NCBI RefSeq assembly: GCF_000237925.1
Contig: NW_017386026.1
Location: 806,001 to 870,000 of the forward strand
Source: Schistosoma mansoni
Lineage: Eukaryota; Platyhelminthes; Trematoda; Strigeidida; Schistosomatidae
Reading direction: 5' to 3'
Length of the DNA: 64,000 nucleotides
Shown here: in pieces, positions 37,216 to 51,020 of the stretch
Position numbering within the stretch: the first letter of the stretch is position 1
Layout: each line of letters opens with the position of its first letter
Notes under the pieces: generated by a model
What the model was told of the DNA's origin: nothing
Seen by the model: only the letters and a program-made list of their open reading frames with translations
The model's database searches: none
Made by a program: the position numbers and the translations under genes

Positions 37216-39285
37216 CAGTTTGCCAACAAACCAGGTGTTGAGTATGGGTTGAATTGTGATAATTTTTAGCTGGATGATAGTAGAGATCACTGGGCTGACG
37301 CAGCTACTACGAAAGCACTAAATGTTTAGAAATCTACTCCAATCAGGTCTGAACAAGATAAATGTTTGGGGTAACGGGCATCAACATAAGGCCTAGGAGG
37401 AAATCATGAGTATCATTAGGGGATAAAAGCAAGGTAGTTGGCACACGTATAGGCTATAGGTAATACCGGGATAAGGTTGAGAAGACGGTCAGTAGTGGAA
37501 GGATCGCTGAGAATAACGAATCACTGACCCAATCTCAGATAAAGCCAACAGTAAAAAGTATGTCGACCTAACTAACTATTGCTTAGTTGTCCTTTAACCA
37601 CTGACAGAATAAATGCGTGGTTGCTACCAGTCAATTTAGTGAGTCTACAAATGATCCCAAATGACAAGGGCAGTACACTTAAGTGGCTGAACTTTAGATG
37701 CCTTTGAGGATAATAGAATGAAGCTGCAATTTATGGAAGAACTTTGAGAGACGCTAAAGTGACCTTAACAAAAAACACTTTGGTGAGGTCAGAAAGGGGT
37801 TATAAATTGTTATGGGTAATTAGGATTATGATTTAAAGTCAGGGTTTAGGGCTAAGAATTAAAGTAAGAGCTTTCATCACAAATCGACAACAGCTATAAT
37901 GCCGGGATGCTATTTGCATATAAGTATAGATAAATTTAGCATCAAAATCTGTTGTATCTGCTTCGCTTATTAGTTATACTTGAAAAAGGCAAATCACTGC
38001 AATTTCCATGGCGCAAAGTAAGAATATTAAGACTGGTACAAGTGAAAATTTATTGACCCCAAAACACAACGACGAACCTAATTAAAAATACACTCATTAT
38101 ATATTGATTATACACTTATTTCACTTATTAATTAGAATAAAATCACACATATGGAAAATACCAAGCGTTATAAAAAATCGCATGCTGCATGTCATGCTGA
38201 TCATAGTCCACGTTAATTTAATACGAGGATATCGCACCTGGAATAGACATCAGTTATTTATTTATTCAGAAGTAGCTTACATAAGTCACGGAATGTCGGA
38301 AACACAATTTTCCACTCATTGGGACACAAAAAAAGTTTATTATTAAACACTACACTCGAATTATTGTTTTAACGGATACAATATTACAATAAAGAGGAAA
38401 TATTACTCTGAATAGTCATCATACTGAATAAAACACAATAATGTTCACCAAAAACCACAAGTCGGGGTCTGATTTCGCCTTTTTATCCCACCATATAAAA
38501 ATCAAAGACTTTGTGTGTTTGATTTCGTTGATCTGCCCATAAGATATAGTCTTTTCAGTTGGTAGTCCGGAGCTGTTATTCAGATAAACCGAGATACCAA
38601 ACCTTTGGATATCGGTTCCACTCAAACAGATCAGCCTTGTCAGGACTAATAGTTTCACCCGTTACTATTTTGCAGATATGGTTTATAAAGAAACACACTG
38701 TCGTCCGGACTTTCCAATATACCTTTTACTTATAGACTCATTGATGTCCAAGGTTTTCACTGAGGTGGAGCCACCCCCAGTCTCCCGATGTCTAAGTTTT
38801 CCCCAAAGTTTTATGAAATCCCTAAAATTTTCTTCAAGAATAGGGAAATTGCGCCTTGATTTACTTAAGACTGGAAAGCTCAACAATCATGCTAAAATGT
38901 TCTACACAGTTTTGGAAAACAAGCAGGAGCATATCTACAAGGAATAGTTATTTCAGTTGCTGAGCATCAATCAAATGGTATACGGTTGGTGGCTACCTAA
39001 AACCACTTGAGGCTATGCGATGTCAAACTTCATTTTTGATTCTCAGACTCTCTTAACCTTACGTTTGTGTTATTGCCGATTGATGTAAATTGTTTCCATT
39101 TTGCTTCCCACTATAGATTAACTCAAATGTGCTGATTCTCGTACTCTCCAAGCACACAAGATACCTTCAGGCTATATGCAAGATAACCGACGACTGAATA
39201 TCACATTGCTTACTCTGACCTTGAATATTCGAAAATGATCACTTTCAATCTTCAGTAATAAGGATAGTAGGTTGATGAACCTGTG
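37216..39285. other. No feature recognised
   Basis: Open frames at 38104-38346, 38419-38658 and 38678-38947 show no motif. No splice-consistent gene was found. Confidence 0.4.
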
Positions 39286-41640
39286 TTATTCCTGACAGGT
39301 TGCCTTCCAGTGAAGGTCCAGCTTCTCCTTGGAAATGTTCACTGATGGGGCTGATACCACTTGTTCGGGTAATGTGTTCCAGTCATTGACCACTCGATGA
39401 GAAAAACGGGACCCCACCTATAGCTTATTAGATCGCGGTTTCTGAACCTTCTTGCTATGACCTCGGAGGTTATTAGTGCTGGAGGGAGCAAAAAGATAAG
39501 ATATATTAACACCCAAATCAAAATTAAAGATACGAAATGTCAGTATAAGGTCACCTCGTGTCCTACGATAAGATAAGGGGAAAAGGTTTAGACGTTTCAA
39601 ACGCTCATCGTAAGGGAGTTTAGAAAGACCCTTCACTAATTTTGTCCCCACACGCTGGACACGCTCAAGCGATTTAGTATCCTTTATCGGATATGAGCTA
39701 GCTGCTTAGATACAGTACTCTAAGTGTGGCCTTACATAGGTAGGACATAAAATTCAGAACACCTCGTCGTCAAAGCATTTAAATACTCGGCGAAGTGACC
39801 ATAGCGCACGATAACCTTTGGAAGCAGCCGCGTTGCAGTGCGTAGTAGTTTTCAAGTCGTGACTTATAGTTACTTCTAAGTCTTTATGTTCTTGAACGCG
39901 TGGAAGCGATGTACCATTAATGATATAATGGTAACTATTACTGTGCCGATGTGCATGAGCACGCTCTTCCTGGGATTAACTTCCAAGCCCCAATCATGAA
40001 CCCACCTAACTAATTCGTCTAAATCAGCTTGGAGGGGACAACGATCAGCCTCACTTCTTATTGTTCTCCAGATTTCAACATCATCCGCAAACAATAATGT
40101 CGACGACCTAAGTAATAGAGGTAATTCATTAACATACGGAAGGAAAAGTAAAGGGCCTAAGATGGTGCCTTGGGGTACACCACTTTTGACCGGCTTCCAT
40201 TCGGATAGTGTTTCATTGACCTTCACTCTCTGTCTGCGGTCACATAAAAAGTTTCCTATCCATTCCTGTTATTCCAAAGCTCGAGAGCTTCTGCATAAGA
40301 CCTAAATGTAAAACCTTGTCAGACGCTTTGCTAAAATCTATGAATATCACGTCGACAGACAGGCCGTTGTCTAGGGCAGCTGTCCAATCCTCTCTCGCAA
40401 TGAGTAAGTTAGTTAAGCATGGACGCTTGTTACGAAACCCATGTTGCTCAGGAGTTAACAGATTATATGAATCTATGTGACTCAGTAGCTTAGCCCGAAT
40501 TAATTTTTCAAGTAACTTAACGACTATGCTGGTCAGGCTGACAGGCCGGTAGTTAGATACGATCCGTCTCTGACCATCCTTAAGTATAGGAATAACTATA
40601 GCGTCTTTCCAGTCTCTAGGTAGTTGAGTGAATGAAAGGGACATGTTGAGGAGCGTCACGAGAAGTCTTAAAATAATGTCCTCGAGTAATGACATCAGGT
40701 GTGGATATAACCCATCGGGGTCTGGTGTCTTACAAAATTTGAGGTTAGTTATCAATGGAAGAACAGTTTCCTCAGCCACGTGTATAGATCCTATGGCTGG
40801 TAACTCGGTGTATTTGAGACAAGTAGTTGTAGCACTACACGTAGAGTAGACTTCACTAAATTAGTTTGCAAATGTCTCAGCTTTTGCCAGATCAGATTCA
40901 GCTAGTAAATCCGAATTTTCGTTTAACAGCAACGCGGGGATACCATCACTACGTTTTGTCCGCCTTTTAACGTACGAAAACAGTCGCTTCGGACAGGTAC
41001 GGCTATCGTATGCCAACTGTCGTTCATAAGCGGGACGGGATTTACCTATGGTCTTTTTACATATATTCCGGATTTTTTGTATTCGCATTTAAATGATGCC
41101 TGTCCTGTTGACAAGAATAAGTCCCATATATGTTTCCTACGCTTTAACAACTTCCGGGTTTCCTTATTAATCCATGGAGGGCAGTGTGATAGCTTACGTG
41201 CTGACCATGGGATAAACGGTTGAGTTACGGATTCGAACGTAGACTTGAACCTATTCCATGCATCTTCCACCGATCCATCAGCATCGACCGACCAGTCAAT
41301 CGAGATAGCACAGTCTCTGATTGCCGGAATATTAGCTTTCCAGATATTAGAACGGGGTGGAGCAGATGCAAGTTTTATACCATGTATCCGGAACTTAAAG
41401 GAAAGTACGACATGGTCACTATTCACCAGTGGGGCTTCTGAGACCTGACTACCCGAAAACCCTTAATCGTAAGGTTCGTTTCGCCGTTTAGCTTTCGAGT
41501 TTTTAACTGTCTTATATCCGCTATCTCCAAAATATGATATCTATGTCACGAGTTTGCATAAACCGAATGATTTCTTTGCGCTCGCCTCGTGTTGTTTCGA
41601 TATGGTTTCAGGTATTTGACAATGTCCGATTGGTGATAGT
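39286..41640 (-). mobile_element. CR1-clade LINE (Perere-3-like), broken
   Basis: Minus-strand pieces in order: endonuclease tail (41046-41640), linker with AYERQLAYDSRTCPKRLFSY (about 41000), reverse transcriptase (40240-40779) with LPRDWKDAIVIPILKDG, SNYRPVSLTSIVVKLLEKLI, LTPEQHGFRNKRPCLTNLL and VDVIFIDFSKASDKV, then (39876-40226) GVPQGTILGPLLF and LLFADDVEIWRTI (FADD box), and the C-terminal YDERLKRLNLFPLSYRRTRGDL near 39600. The reading frame is interrupted, and the 5' part is missing or decayed. The Perere-3 comparison is from memory; the CR1 clade is firm. Confidence 0.85.
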
Positions 41641-42059
41641 CGATTCACCTGACTGAACAAATTCTAGTCTGTTTAGTAGTCTGTATGGTTTTGTAAATTT
41701 TTTAGCTTAAGTGAGTTCGTCTTAGAGTAGCAGGATTTCTGGATAATAACAGCTATTAAATTACCAGTCGGGAGTTTGTTTGATTGCAATATGATAAATA
41801 ATAGAGTGATAATTCGAGTGCTAATAGACTATTGCTTCAAAAAATAACAAATAAATAAGTCGGCAAATAAATAAATGAACCACCTAACTGGTAATGTAAA
41901 CAGCGTAAGAAGATGTAAGTAAATGAGTAGGAGGGCAAAAGGAGATGTTAATGAAAGACTTAGGAAGTAGTTACAGATGTGCGGTAACGATTGCCGTGGC
42001 AACTTATGAGACATGCATCAGGCACAGTTGATCTAGGGCGAAGATGATAATGAACGAGT

Positions 42060-43130
42060 AAGTACGTGCTTGTCAGGTCTTCTCTTAAGGCTATCCATTG
42101 ATGGGGCTCTGGTCATTTCGACTGGGAGAGCATTCAAATGAGAGGCAAATCTTGGTTAGAAAAAATAAGAGAGCACCTGGGTGTTTACTTTTCGTTGTAC
42201 AACATCTCGAGGGTTGCCTCAAGAGTTGCCGTGAGGATGTTCTATTAATTTGATTGAGGTGATTGCTCCTAGTTGCCTCCGCACAAAGTTGAGAAGTGCG
42301 TTTGCTTTGGCTGCATCCGTATGTGGTTTGAGCTGGTGTCTAGGCTCTCCGTGTTTGCAAGCTTGATATTACGCTTTGAAGAAAGAATCGGGAGCGGATT
42401 TTCATGATTTATGTAAGTGCTTTGTATCAAGGAAGACAAGCGGTCATTACGCAAAATTGTGATAGGTTGCGCTTTTACCCATTCTGTCTTTTTTGAATCC
42501 ATGTTGGGCTTCATAGGGGATTTTGTTTTTGTCCCCCAGTTGTTCATCCACCATTCCTTCCATTACCTTCGCCAGTATTAAGAGTCATGCGACTGGTGTG
42601 TAACAGGCTGGGGTTTTTCTGCCTCGCTCTTTGAAGGCTGGAGAGAGAGTGGCCTGCTTTCATTCTCTTAGCAGTTGGCGTGAATCTAGTTAGTGCCTGA
42701 GTTGGCCCAATACTGGTATGCTGATGTCTTCTACGCACTATTGAAGGATTACAGGGCAAATGTTATCACATCCTGGTGACTTTCCTAGGAGAAGGGATTT
42801 TAGTCTCTTTAATTCTAAGTTAGGAGTTAGTTGGATGCCTCCCAGACCCTCAAATGTCAGTATAGTGGAGAGATGTTGAGCACATGCAGTCTGCTGATTT
42901 GGTTGGTTTATGAAATTGGCATTAGAGGTCCATTCCATATCTAAGTGAGTAAGACCTCTGTCAATTGGACATTTGACGACAAAGATCCCCTGGTTTGTAG
43001 TCTTTCTCCCGGCCATGAATCGATAGATAAAATTGTGGTCAGCTTTTATTTTAGCTACTAGCTTGGCCTGAAAATACTCCCTATCTTTGCCGACTTTGGG
43101 ACTGCATCTGTTTCTCAATGCCATGTAAGA
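42060..43130 (-). mobile_element. Non-LTR retrotransposon fragment
   Basis: Minus-strand stretches include DREYFQAKLVAKIKADHNF, RLKSLLLGKSPGCDNICPVI and, after a break, TGEGNGRNGG. The KSPGCDNI block is the usual entry to a CR1/Jockey-like reverse transcriptase. Later blocks are too decayed to place. It adjoins the CR1 element but is a different family member. Confidence 0.55.
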
Positions 43131-43196
43131 ACTACGATCCGAATACTATAGGTGGACTAATCACTTGACGGAAGTTTTGATGAAGAAGTAGAAATC

Positions 43197-44048
43197 ATGG
43201 ATATGAAAGAAGAAACAAAAAATCCACGGATAACCTCGCTGATATTGGATGAGCTAAGAAAACATTTAGCTGAAATCTCCCTCAATTCTAAAGTGACTGT
43301 TAATTCTCCTACATCTAAACGTAACAAACAGTTTCATCAGAAGCTGTTATCAGAAGTTGCCTCAAAAACTTTCCTTTACTTTTTGGATAGGTTGTATGAT
43401 GAATGTATCCCGGTATGATCGCGGATTTGTCCACTGAAAGGGAAACTTTTACTTACTAGTGATATTAGGTTTGTAGATCGAAAATACAGGTTACATTTCC
43501 GCTCCATATCTTCTAAAAATACACTGAGTCTCCTTGATCACATCCCTTTGTGTTCCTTTCCGAGCCCATTACTACGTCAAACTTACTCATCATCGGAGAG
43601 TTTCATCCCAGACTTAACAGACTGATTGTTTAACAGCGACGCTATTTTATCTATCCCTTTGACTTCTGGTTAACATGTTTCTGAAGTATTGTCTAGAGAT
43701 ATACTCTTCTCCAAAGTTGAATCGGCTCCCAATCGTATGGCAGAATCATCAATTCGACCTAGTGAATCTCCCCAGTCCACTGATAAAATCTCATATGAAT
43801 CGATTCTCGGCGGTTTGTCTGGTAAGAATGAGGTTTCGAAGTCTATTTGCCATTCAAACCACAGTCTAAGTGAAAATCAGAACTATGTTTCGGACATTTT
43901 GGTATCAAATAGTCAAGTTTATCCTAGTGAACGATATTTCTCGCCCCATATGCAGTCGTATGATTCGGGTTGTCTCAGAGAAAAAAAATCATACCGGAGG
44001 CGAATGATCAGAGAACAGAAAGTCCATTCACAACACTGTTACTCCTAA
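43197..44048 (+). pseudogene. Unrecognised gene or gene remnant
   Basis: Three open stretches share the strand: 43197-43412 (MDMKEETKNPRITSLI to FLYFLDRLYDECIP, followed by GTATGA), about 43468-43620 (FVDRKYRLHFRSISSK to SFIPDLTD) and about 43689-44048 (ending YRRRMIREQKVHSQHCYS). The composition is protein-like, but the phases of the candidate donor at 43413 and acceptors near 43465 and 43640 do not reconcile. It may be a host gene with exons I have misplaced, or a pseudogene. No domain recognised. Confidence 0.3.
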
Positions 44049-44049
44049 A

Positions 44050-45600
44050 AGTTGTATACGAAAAATTCGAAGATTGGGCAAAACGAATACATCTGTAGCG
44101 GCATTGGTCCCTATCCTCATAATCCTCGAAGCTGAACACGGATGAACTGGGAAAATAGATATTCAATTTTTAAAGCGTAGAAAAACCCAACGATGAAGAA
44201 GGCGAGTGAAATTAATTCAATAAATCGGGTGGCATGGCTCAGTCTAGTAGGCGTGGTCATTCCGGTGTAACTTTTATTCATATTAAATATATTGTTCTCT
44301 CTCCAGCCCAAACGTGTTCTTCGTCATTTATTGGTGATTATTACCATGCAACGAGCCAGTGTAGGCGATGATATGACTTTCACGACTAGGTCTCTTATTA
44401 GAGCAGTACTAATAACGAAGTAGACCAAAATTCAACACATCCACAACAAAGTAGAACTAGGGATAATCAATAAAACAATTATTAGTCAATCCAATACTTT
44501 GGTTGTTTCTGTAACAAACGTACCAGAACCATGCATAGGGGTGAGTTGACATAAATCTGTGTTACTGCTTAGGTATTGTAGTATCACAATGGCAATGAAC
44601 TTAGACAATAAAGTATTTACACTAAAATGCTTAGCCTTTCATGCCGGTGGGTACCTCTCATCCTGTCGATAGAAGAAACCAGACTAGTGGTGAATGGGTC
44701 ATTTTTTAGATTGGAACAGAACAGTTGGAGTTATCTTTTACAAATGAAGTTTTTCAACATCCAAAATAAAATAATAAGAAAAATAATGTCTACACAAAAT
44801 AAGAAAGTGGTAGAGTACATCAGCTATAATGTTTTGATATTACCATGATGTTTGCGGTCGACTCTCAACCAATAAATAAAAGTTATCATAAGTCACTGGT
44901 TCTGATGAGCAACGACTGTGAGGTATAATCACCATTTTCGTGTTGTTTATCCCAACTGGCTAAAATCGCAGACCAACACGAACATGTTGGAAATGATGGT
45001 TAGGTAGACTGAATGTTGACGGTTTTGTAATTCTATGTCTGTGAACTTCGTTGTGCCTGCATTGTAAACGGTTTTAGGTCCACTAATTTATAATTGAGTT
45101 TATTTTTGACCAAACAAATCTTTCCGAGATCAGTATTTATGTAGCACAGATTCCTGGATCAGATAATAAATGAAGACATTACAAAACTTTCTTCTTGTAC
45201 ACTGTTGGCATAAATGGCTTGTGTATGCCAGTCAAAGCATCACAAATGCGGTATTGGAACACTTTCCAACACTAGACTTGACTGTCGTTTAATAATAATG
45301 ATAATCATTTATTCTTAAATAACAATATGTTTCATGAGGCATGTCAGTTTACGGGCAAGATCGATAGCATTGAAGTCCAGAGAGATCAATCGAAGACACC
45401 AATTTGAACGCGCTAGTTTGTGCTTCTCAAAAGTGATCCCAGATAAATTCCGGAGGTATAAGTGGTGGTGCAGGACAAAAAAGTATGTTCCATGAATGTT
45501 TCCGGTAGTATACCATGAGGGTTCTGAAAATGAGAGAGAAGCGAAGGAAGAGAAGCAGGGCGGATAGTGTTCCTGACCAGTGGAGTTTTGTCATTCGTGA
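44050..45600. other. No feature recognised
   Basis: AT-rich, with short unsupported frames (44117-44311, 44627-44848). The stretch before 45620 may belong to the same fossil as the gag-like ORF. Confidence 0.35.
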
Positions 45601-45619
45601 TAAAACAATTAGGGTATGA

Positions 45620-46618
45620 CTATTTAGACTCATTCTCTTTTATTAGTCCAGTTTCTAAGCTATTGAAATTCATGAAGTTGAAGAAAACAAGCCACAGTAT
45701 GACGTTGAATGAATGAAGTAATGTAGAAACGGAAAGTGTTAAAAATGGGTGAAAGTTAGGAATTATGTGTATTTTTGAGATTTTGTAGGGAAAATACAGT
45801 ATTCGAATGCCATCTGACGTTTTTTCGTCGAAATTATTATGACTCATTTTATCAGAAATATGTAAATAATTATGACAAACCACATCTGGTACAATAACAC
45901 GAGAAATATGATAAGAAGTTGGTTGATTGGAAACTTTTGTCTCACAATGATTCTGGGTTTCATTCAACTCTAGATTGCTATGTGACTCTATACCGCTTCT
46001 AGAAGTCTTGGATAAAGATAAGTGATCATTAGGAACATCCAACTTAGTAGAATCACAGTCACAAGTTCTAGTATTAGTTTCAGCGAAATGAACCATGGTA
46101 TTACCAACTGACTGAATATGTGTCGTCTTACCACATTTAAAGCATTTGGAATTAATAAATACACATGAATTGCATGGGTGAAACTTGCAACAGAACAAGC
46201 TTTTGCCAAACTTGTGCTCATCTTCATGAACTGTTTCACAACTCAATGAATTGTTATCTGAATAACCTTGATTACATATTGGACTGCGACAGCGTAGTAA
46301 AGTAGTGGAATTCCTGATGTTCTGATGAGTCATTTCATTTAATTTTTCTCCATTACCGCATTCGAAATATGTATACTTCACATGGTCCAGCAGTAGTTGC
46401 TTGAGAGTTGCATAAGGGAGTGAAATCGGTTTGTCTGGAAATACCAAAGTATTTATCAAGCTGTATGCTTCTTTTCCGATGAACGTAAGGAAATGGGCCA
46501 CAATAGTGAAATCCTCAATATCTTCCTTGGTCATAGCCCAGATTTCGAACCTCTCCATGTAGTCCTCAAAAGCATTAAAATCTGAATGTATGTCCAACCG
46601 TCCCATCACAGGCTCCAT
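45620..46618 (-). mobile_element. Orphan gag-like ORF of an LTR retrotransposon, fossil
   Basis: An uninterrupted 332-codon frame starts MEPVMGRLDIHSDFNAFEDY and includes FLTFIGKEAYSLINTL, a retrotransposon capsid-type region. It is followed by a Cys-rich stretch and a CCHC-like knuckle (CFKCGKTTHIQSV). Family: Ty3/gypsy-like gag. No protease, reverse transcriptase, integrase or LTR was recognised next to it, so the element as a whole is incomplete. The open frame suggests it is younger than the 13-17 kb fossil. Confidence 0.75.
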
Positions 46619-46619
46619 C

Positions 46620-48520
46620 GCGACGCCAATGTGATATTTAAGAGTACTTGAATTATAGTATAAGCTAGTAATCCCAGCAATAACGCAATTTAATCAAAAA
46701 GTATTAGATGCGTACAAACTAATATACTGTATTTGGAATTCAAAATCAAGCGGTCATCAATACAAATTATTGGCTCGTTCAAACACCACATAGATACAGG
46801 AATTTTCGGCCTATTATGAAATTATGGATTCAAAACTCTAACATCGGTAGTCATCCTTGTAGTTATGATGTAAGTACTGGCTTTCAGCTGCTATGTAGAA
46901 AGTTATTCTTTGATTGCTCGTTTTAGAAGTCCTTAGACCAATATTGATTCATCAAAAATCTATTTATGAAGTCATTTCATACTCTCAGTTCGCTTTTCTG
47001 AGAGTAAGATAAACAATTTATTCGTAAACTACTAAAATCTTGGTATCAAATTAATACAGACGATCTTTATGAAAAGTACCATAGACATCATCCAGTTAAT
47101 TTTCTGCAAATGAAATTTCAGAGATTATTCCACAACCGGGTTTCTGTTCTTCAACATTTTTTCAACAGGTTATAAATTCCTCCCGACGAAATACGCTACA
47201 AGCGAGTTCTCAAATTATTCTAAATGTCTAGTATTCTAGGTGCTTACGCATTAGTTAGAAATAAAAGTAACGTCATAAGATTCTTAACTATTAGATCATA
47301 TTCCTTTATTCATAATAATGAGTTCAGAGTCAGATATCTGTGAGCAAATCTATATTAATAAAATATGCTTCCAATTTTTTTGAGATGGCATGTTTCTGCT
47401 GAGGTGTTTGATTCCGTCTACTTGACGTAGAAATCGTGACGTGCATCAAACAGCCATGGTTTGTAGATAGTTTGTTTTGTTTTTACTAGTAGTTTTTCCG
47501 TATATGCTCAGACAGTGATGATAGGTAGAACATCAGTCCGACTTCACAAGTAATTTATGCGATTATTTAAACTATATGCATAACGTCACAGGAAATATTT
47601 GTACCAATTAGTTACACTCTCCATAAACTACTGATTTATCTCGATGTATATGAACGGTAGATTAGCTATTAGCTGTGAATACTTCAAAAGTAACAAGCAA
47701 GATTTGAGATAATTGAGTTGTCAAGCAATCATACCCACAAACCACTTACATATATTAAGCAGTGAATTCTCAGATTTGCAGGGGTTTCTCTCTTTGAAGT
47801 ATTCTTTCTGAATCTTCATTAAGAAGTTAAAATGAAAAATATCCAGCAAATTTTCAAGTTTTTACCAAACACCAACAACTAAGATATGTACTAAAAATTC
47901 AAGGTCTTAGAAATGATAAGTGTAATTAGACATTTTTTTACTTGAATTTGTTGTCACATGGTCTCATAAAGCGCTGATAGTCGTTATGTTAATAAAAGTT
48001 AAAGTTTGAAACAGTCAATCCTGTTTACTATTTAACAATTCAGCAACTAGCATTATAACATAATCCCTCAGTTTTAGGGGTTCATGATAGCAAAAGAGTT
48101 ATCAGTGGGCTCGATTTACTTTCATGTTGTTAAGGAAGTTAGTTAGTATATTGTAAAACTCAATCGAGGTGTTTGAGGTGATACAATTTTATCGGGTATC
48201 AACGATTCAAGCTTTCAGAGGTTGAGAATGAATTAATTTTTTTATAAACATTATTAAATTAGACTTATGACTAGTTATACGTAAGTTGAAGTCGTCATGT
48301 CTTGATATTCATTTGACTGTCGACTGATGTAGAACGTTCAACCTTACTCTCTCTTTCAAACATCCTTGAAACTCAAGCACTTTCTGATACATAAATCAAA
48401 ACTGTTTAGAATAAAAGCTTGGGTGTCTGATTTGACTGTTTTTGAGATTAGATGTTAGATCTCGATTCATGATGACTATATATTATTGATTAGCTTTGAT
48501 AAGATGCTGAAGAAAAACAA
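46620..48520. other. No feature recognised
   Basis: No supported gene; AT-rich throughout. Confidence 0.4.
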
Positions 48521-48546
48521 AATTTATTTATTTATTATTATTAGCT

Positions 48547-48828
48547 TTACTCAATATTATATTTTTGGTACAATATGGAATTCTCAGCACAAAGTACTTC
48601 AACAAGTTTCCGTTTCTTACTTCTTCGTCCTTCCTGACGATAAATATTGAGTGATCGCCGGTTGAAAGTTAGCAGCCCAGTCAATCGACATCTGAATAAT
48701 GTACATTCTTCTCTCTGCATATTGCCAGCAAACACGATATCTCTAATTAGGCCTTCTATAACCTTTACAGCGAAAGGTCTTACACCTTTCAGAAACGCAC
48801 CTGAATAGGTTGTGCGATTAATAGGCAT
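48547..48828 (-). CDS. Hypothetical 93-residue protein
   Basis: An intact frame from MPINRTTYSGAFLKGV to SILYQKYNIE contains GLIRDIVFAGNMQREE and a basic patch RRSKKRKLVEV that could be a nuclear signal. AATAAA-type signals lie 12-25 bases after the stop (48523-48535), which is what a real 3' end would show. No family recognised, no signal peptide or membrane segment, no splice sites needed. It could also be a last exon of a larger gene or a chance frame. Confidence 0.35.
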   Translation of the reverse strand: MPINRTTYSGAFLKGVRPFAVKVIEGLIRDIVFAGNMQREECTLFRCRLTGLLTFNRRSLNIYRQEGRRSKKRKLVEVLCAENSILYQKYNIE

Positions 48829-49839
48829 AATGATGTATTAGAACAAACAAAATTAGATAGCTTCTTGAAATATCTAGATGACAGGAACAGGTAGCCCAGA
48901 TGTTTGAACAGGCCGCCAAATGTATGCAACCAGTCAAATCAACTATGAGTAATTATAATAATCAAGATTATATAATGTTGGTTTTGCTAAATGCATTCGG
49001 GAAAATTTAAATGCTAGATCTTGACCAGTTTTAATGCTAATTCGATGATATTTACATTGGTTGGTTGCTGAGTAATACCCAATATCGTGTTTGTCTAGTC
49101 CTTAGGGCTGATCGAATCATATCGTCAAGTTATATTTTGGCTACTACTCTTATTTACTCAGTATAGCGTTCACTAGGTCCTAATGTTAGGTGTTTGAAGG
49201 TTAACCGAATATCATAAAACTACGTAATTATGTTTTAGAAATTTAATCAAATGCTTCTCAAAAAGCCAACCTGTGATTAAATGTTCGTAGTCTTTTTGAT
49301 GACAGTTCAATGTTAATTCCTCATAATATTTACGGTAATTTGCAACAACAGATTGGCTACTCTTAACGATGACAGGTAGATTTCTTTATGAGTTGAACTG
49401 AACCTAGGGAAACTAACTAAAGCCAGAAAGTATTCAAATTTCCCTTTTCTTCTCATATGGATTCATTAAAAAATCGAAACATATTTGCATTACACGATTG
49501 AACATGTGATCTTCCTAATCCGTACTTTATTGCTGTCTGATATATCAAATTTACAAAATTCCTAGTAGACGTTAATTATATTGACATAAACTTTGTAAAG
49601 AATTGTTAGGGGCAACGTAACTGTTTTATCTGCTGATTTTGCTCGCTGTATAGTCTCTATTATCAACGTATTCTGTTTCTAAGTTAGTTAAGAAATCAAT
49701 ATTTGATTCCATAATGTCTATTTTCTTTACCAGAGTGTAAAAAAAATCTGCGTGCATCACAAATTATTTTCAAAACGTTGCAAAATTTTCAAACATTTTA
49801 TAGTTATCAGTATAGGGTTGTGGAGATTGTTGAGTTTCA

Positions 49840-50035
49840 ATTGATACCATGAATGGTTGAATGTTAGAACACCATTGAAAACTTGGAAGCACTGAACAGC
49901 CATTTGCCCGTGAGACTGAAGGTCTTGGGTTCGAGTCCCCTGTGCGGGACCGTATCGTGGATGAACACTGTTATGGAGCCCCATACTAGGACGAAGCGGC
50001 TGTCCAGTGCTCTCAGGTTTTTAATTTTGGTCTAA
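49840..50035 (+). repeat. Hammerhead SINE-like repeat (family B), decayed
   Basis: A tRNA-like part with B-box-like TTGGGTTCGAGTCCC is followed by GATCGTGGATG-like sequence, a decayed ribozyme (box 1 TTATGGA in place of CTGANGA; GACGAAGCGG; GTCCAGTGC) and the CAGGTTTT tail. Confidence 0.7.
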
Positions 50036-50059
50036 CATTCATTCATTCATGATATCATT

Positions 50060-51008
50060 TTACATTTTACAAACGATGCACACTGATCATTTTAAAATTT
50101 TGACTAAAGTAGAATTATTATTTTGTTCAAATACTTGTTTGTTTGACAGACTCAGAAACATATCATTAAGTGTATGAAATTTGACAACATGTAGATGCCA
50201 ATCATTTTATGTCCCATTTACTCGCAGGAATTGTGTCATCTTTCTAGACAGTCATAAGGTTTAAAAAAGCTTGTTGTTGATTTTCGTTTGAGGAACAATC
50301 TTCATGGAGTACTTGGCTATCATTGCATCCATCGAAAATCCAGCAAACTAAGTTATTTTGAGGAAGACATTTTGTTGTCATTTCGGAAGTCATTATTCTC
50401 TTGAAAAAACATCACAAGCATTTTATGACTGATTTGAGGATCGCTGAAATGAATTTTAATCTTTTAGTTAATAATTTTGGTGGTGTATATGATTTATTCA
50501 GTAAGCACATAAATTTAGGTCATAAATCTGTTTAAGACTTATCAATCTTATTCCTTTCGGAATATAATTCATTTGTGATAATGTAGTTACTTGACCTTAG
50601 TTTCCATCTATTAAAATATACTCAGAAGTCAGTCACGCCAAATGTCTCATAGTTTTAACATATTGCTAGAGTAGTGTGCGTTGTGGATTTATCAAAATCA
50701 CTACACTACTAATCACTACGACATTTAATCCGTGATCCATAACCATCATCATGTATTGTACTTCTTGTTTTCAAATTTTTCACTGAAGCGCTAGATCTAC
50801 TTGTCAAGATGTGCTTTATTGAATGAATTTTGTCCATATAAAGGTTTACTAATATTTCACGAATTGATTGAGAGATTTCCGTTTTTCATCAGAAGTCAAT
50901 TCAATAATTAATCGAAAGTTAACTTTTTCTGAATTTAATTAAATTATAAATATAAAATGAACTTTTAGAAAATATGATAAATTCAAAATTTTTATCATTT
51001 GGATTGAC
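50060..51008. other. No feature recognised
   Basis: AT-rich spacer between two hammerhead repeats. No supported coding region. Confidence 0.4.
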
Positions 51009-51020
51009 ACTATTATTGTT

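Noticed and set aside
49900-49950. tRNA genes at B-box-like sites in 49-56 kb
   Set aside because: They lie in repeats, lack a complete cloverleaf and run into ribozyme sequence; they are SINE heads.
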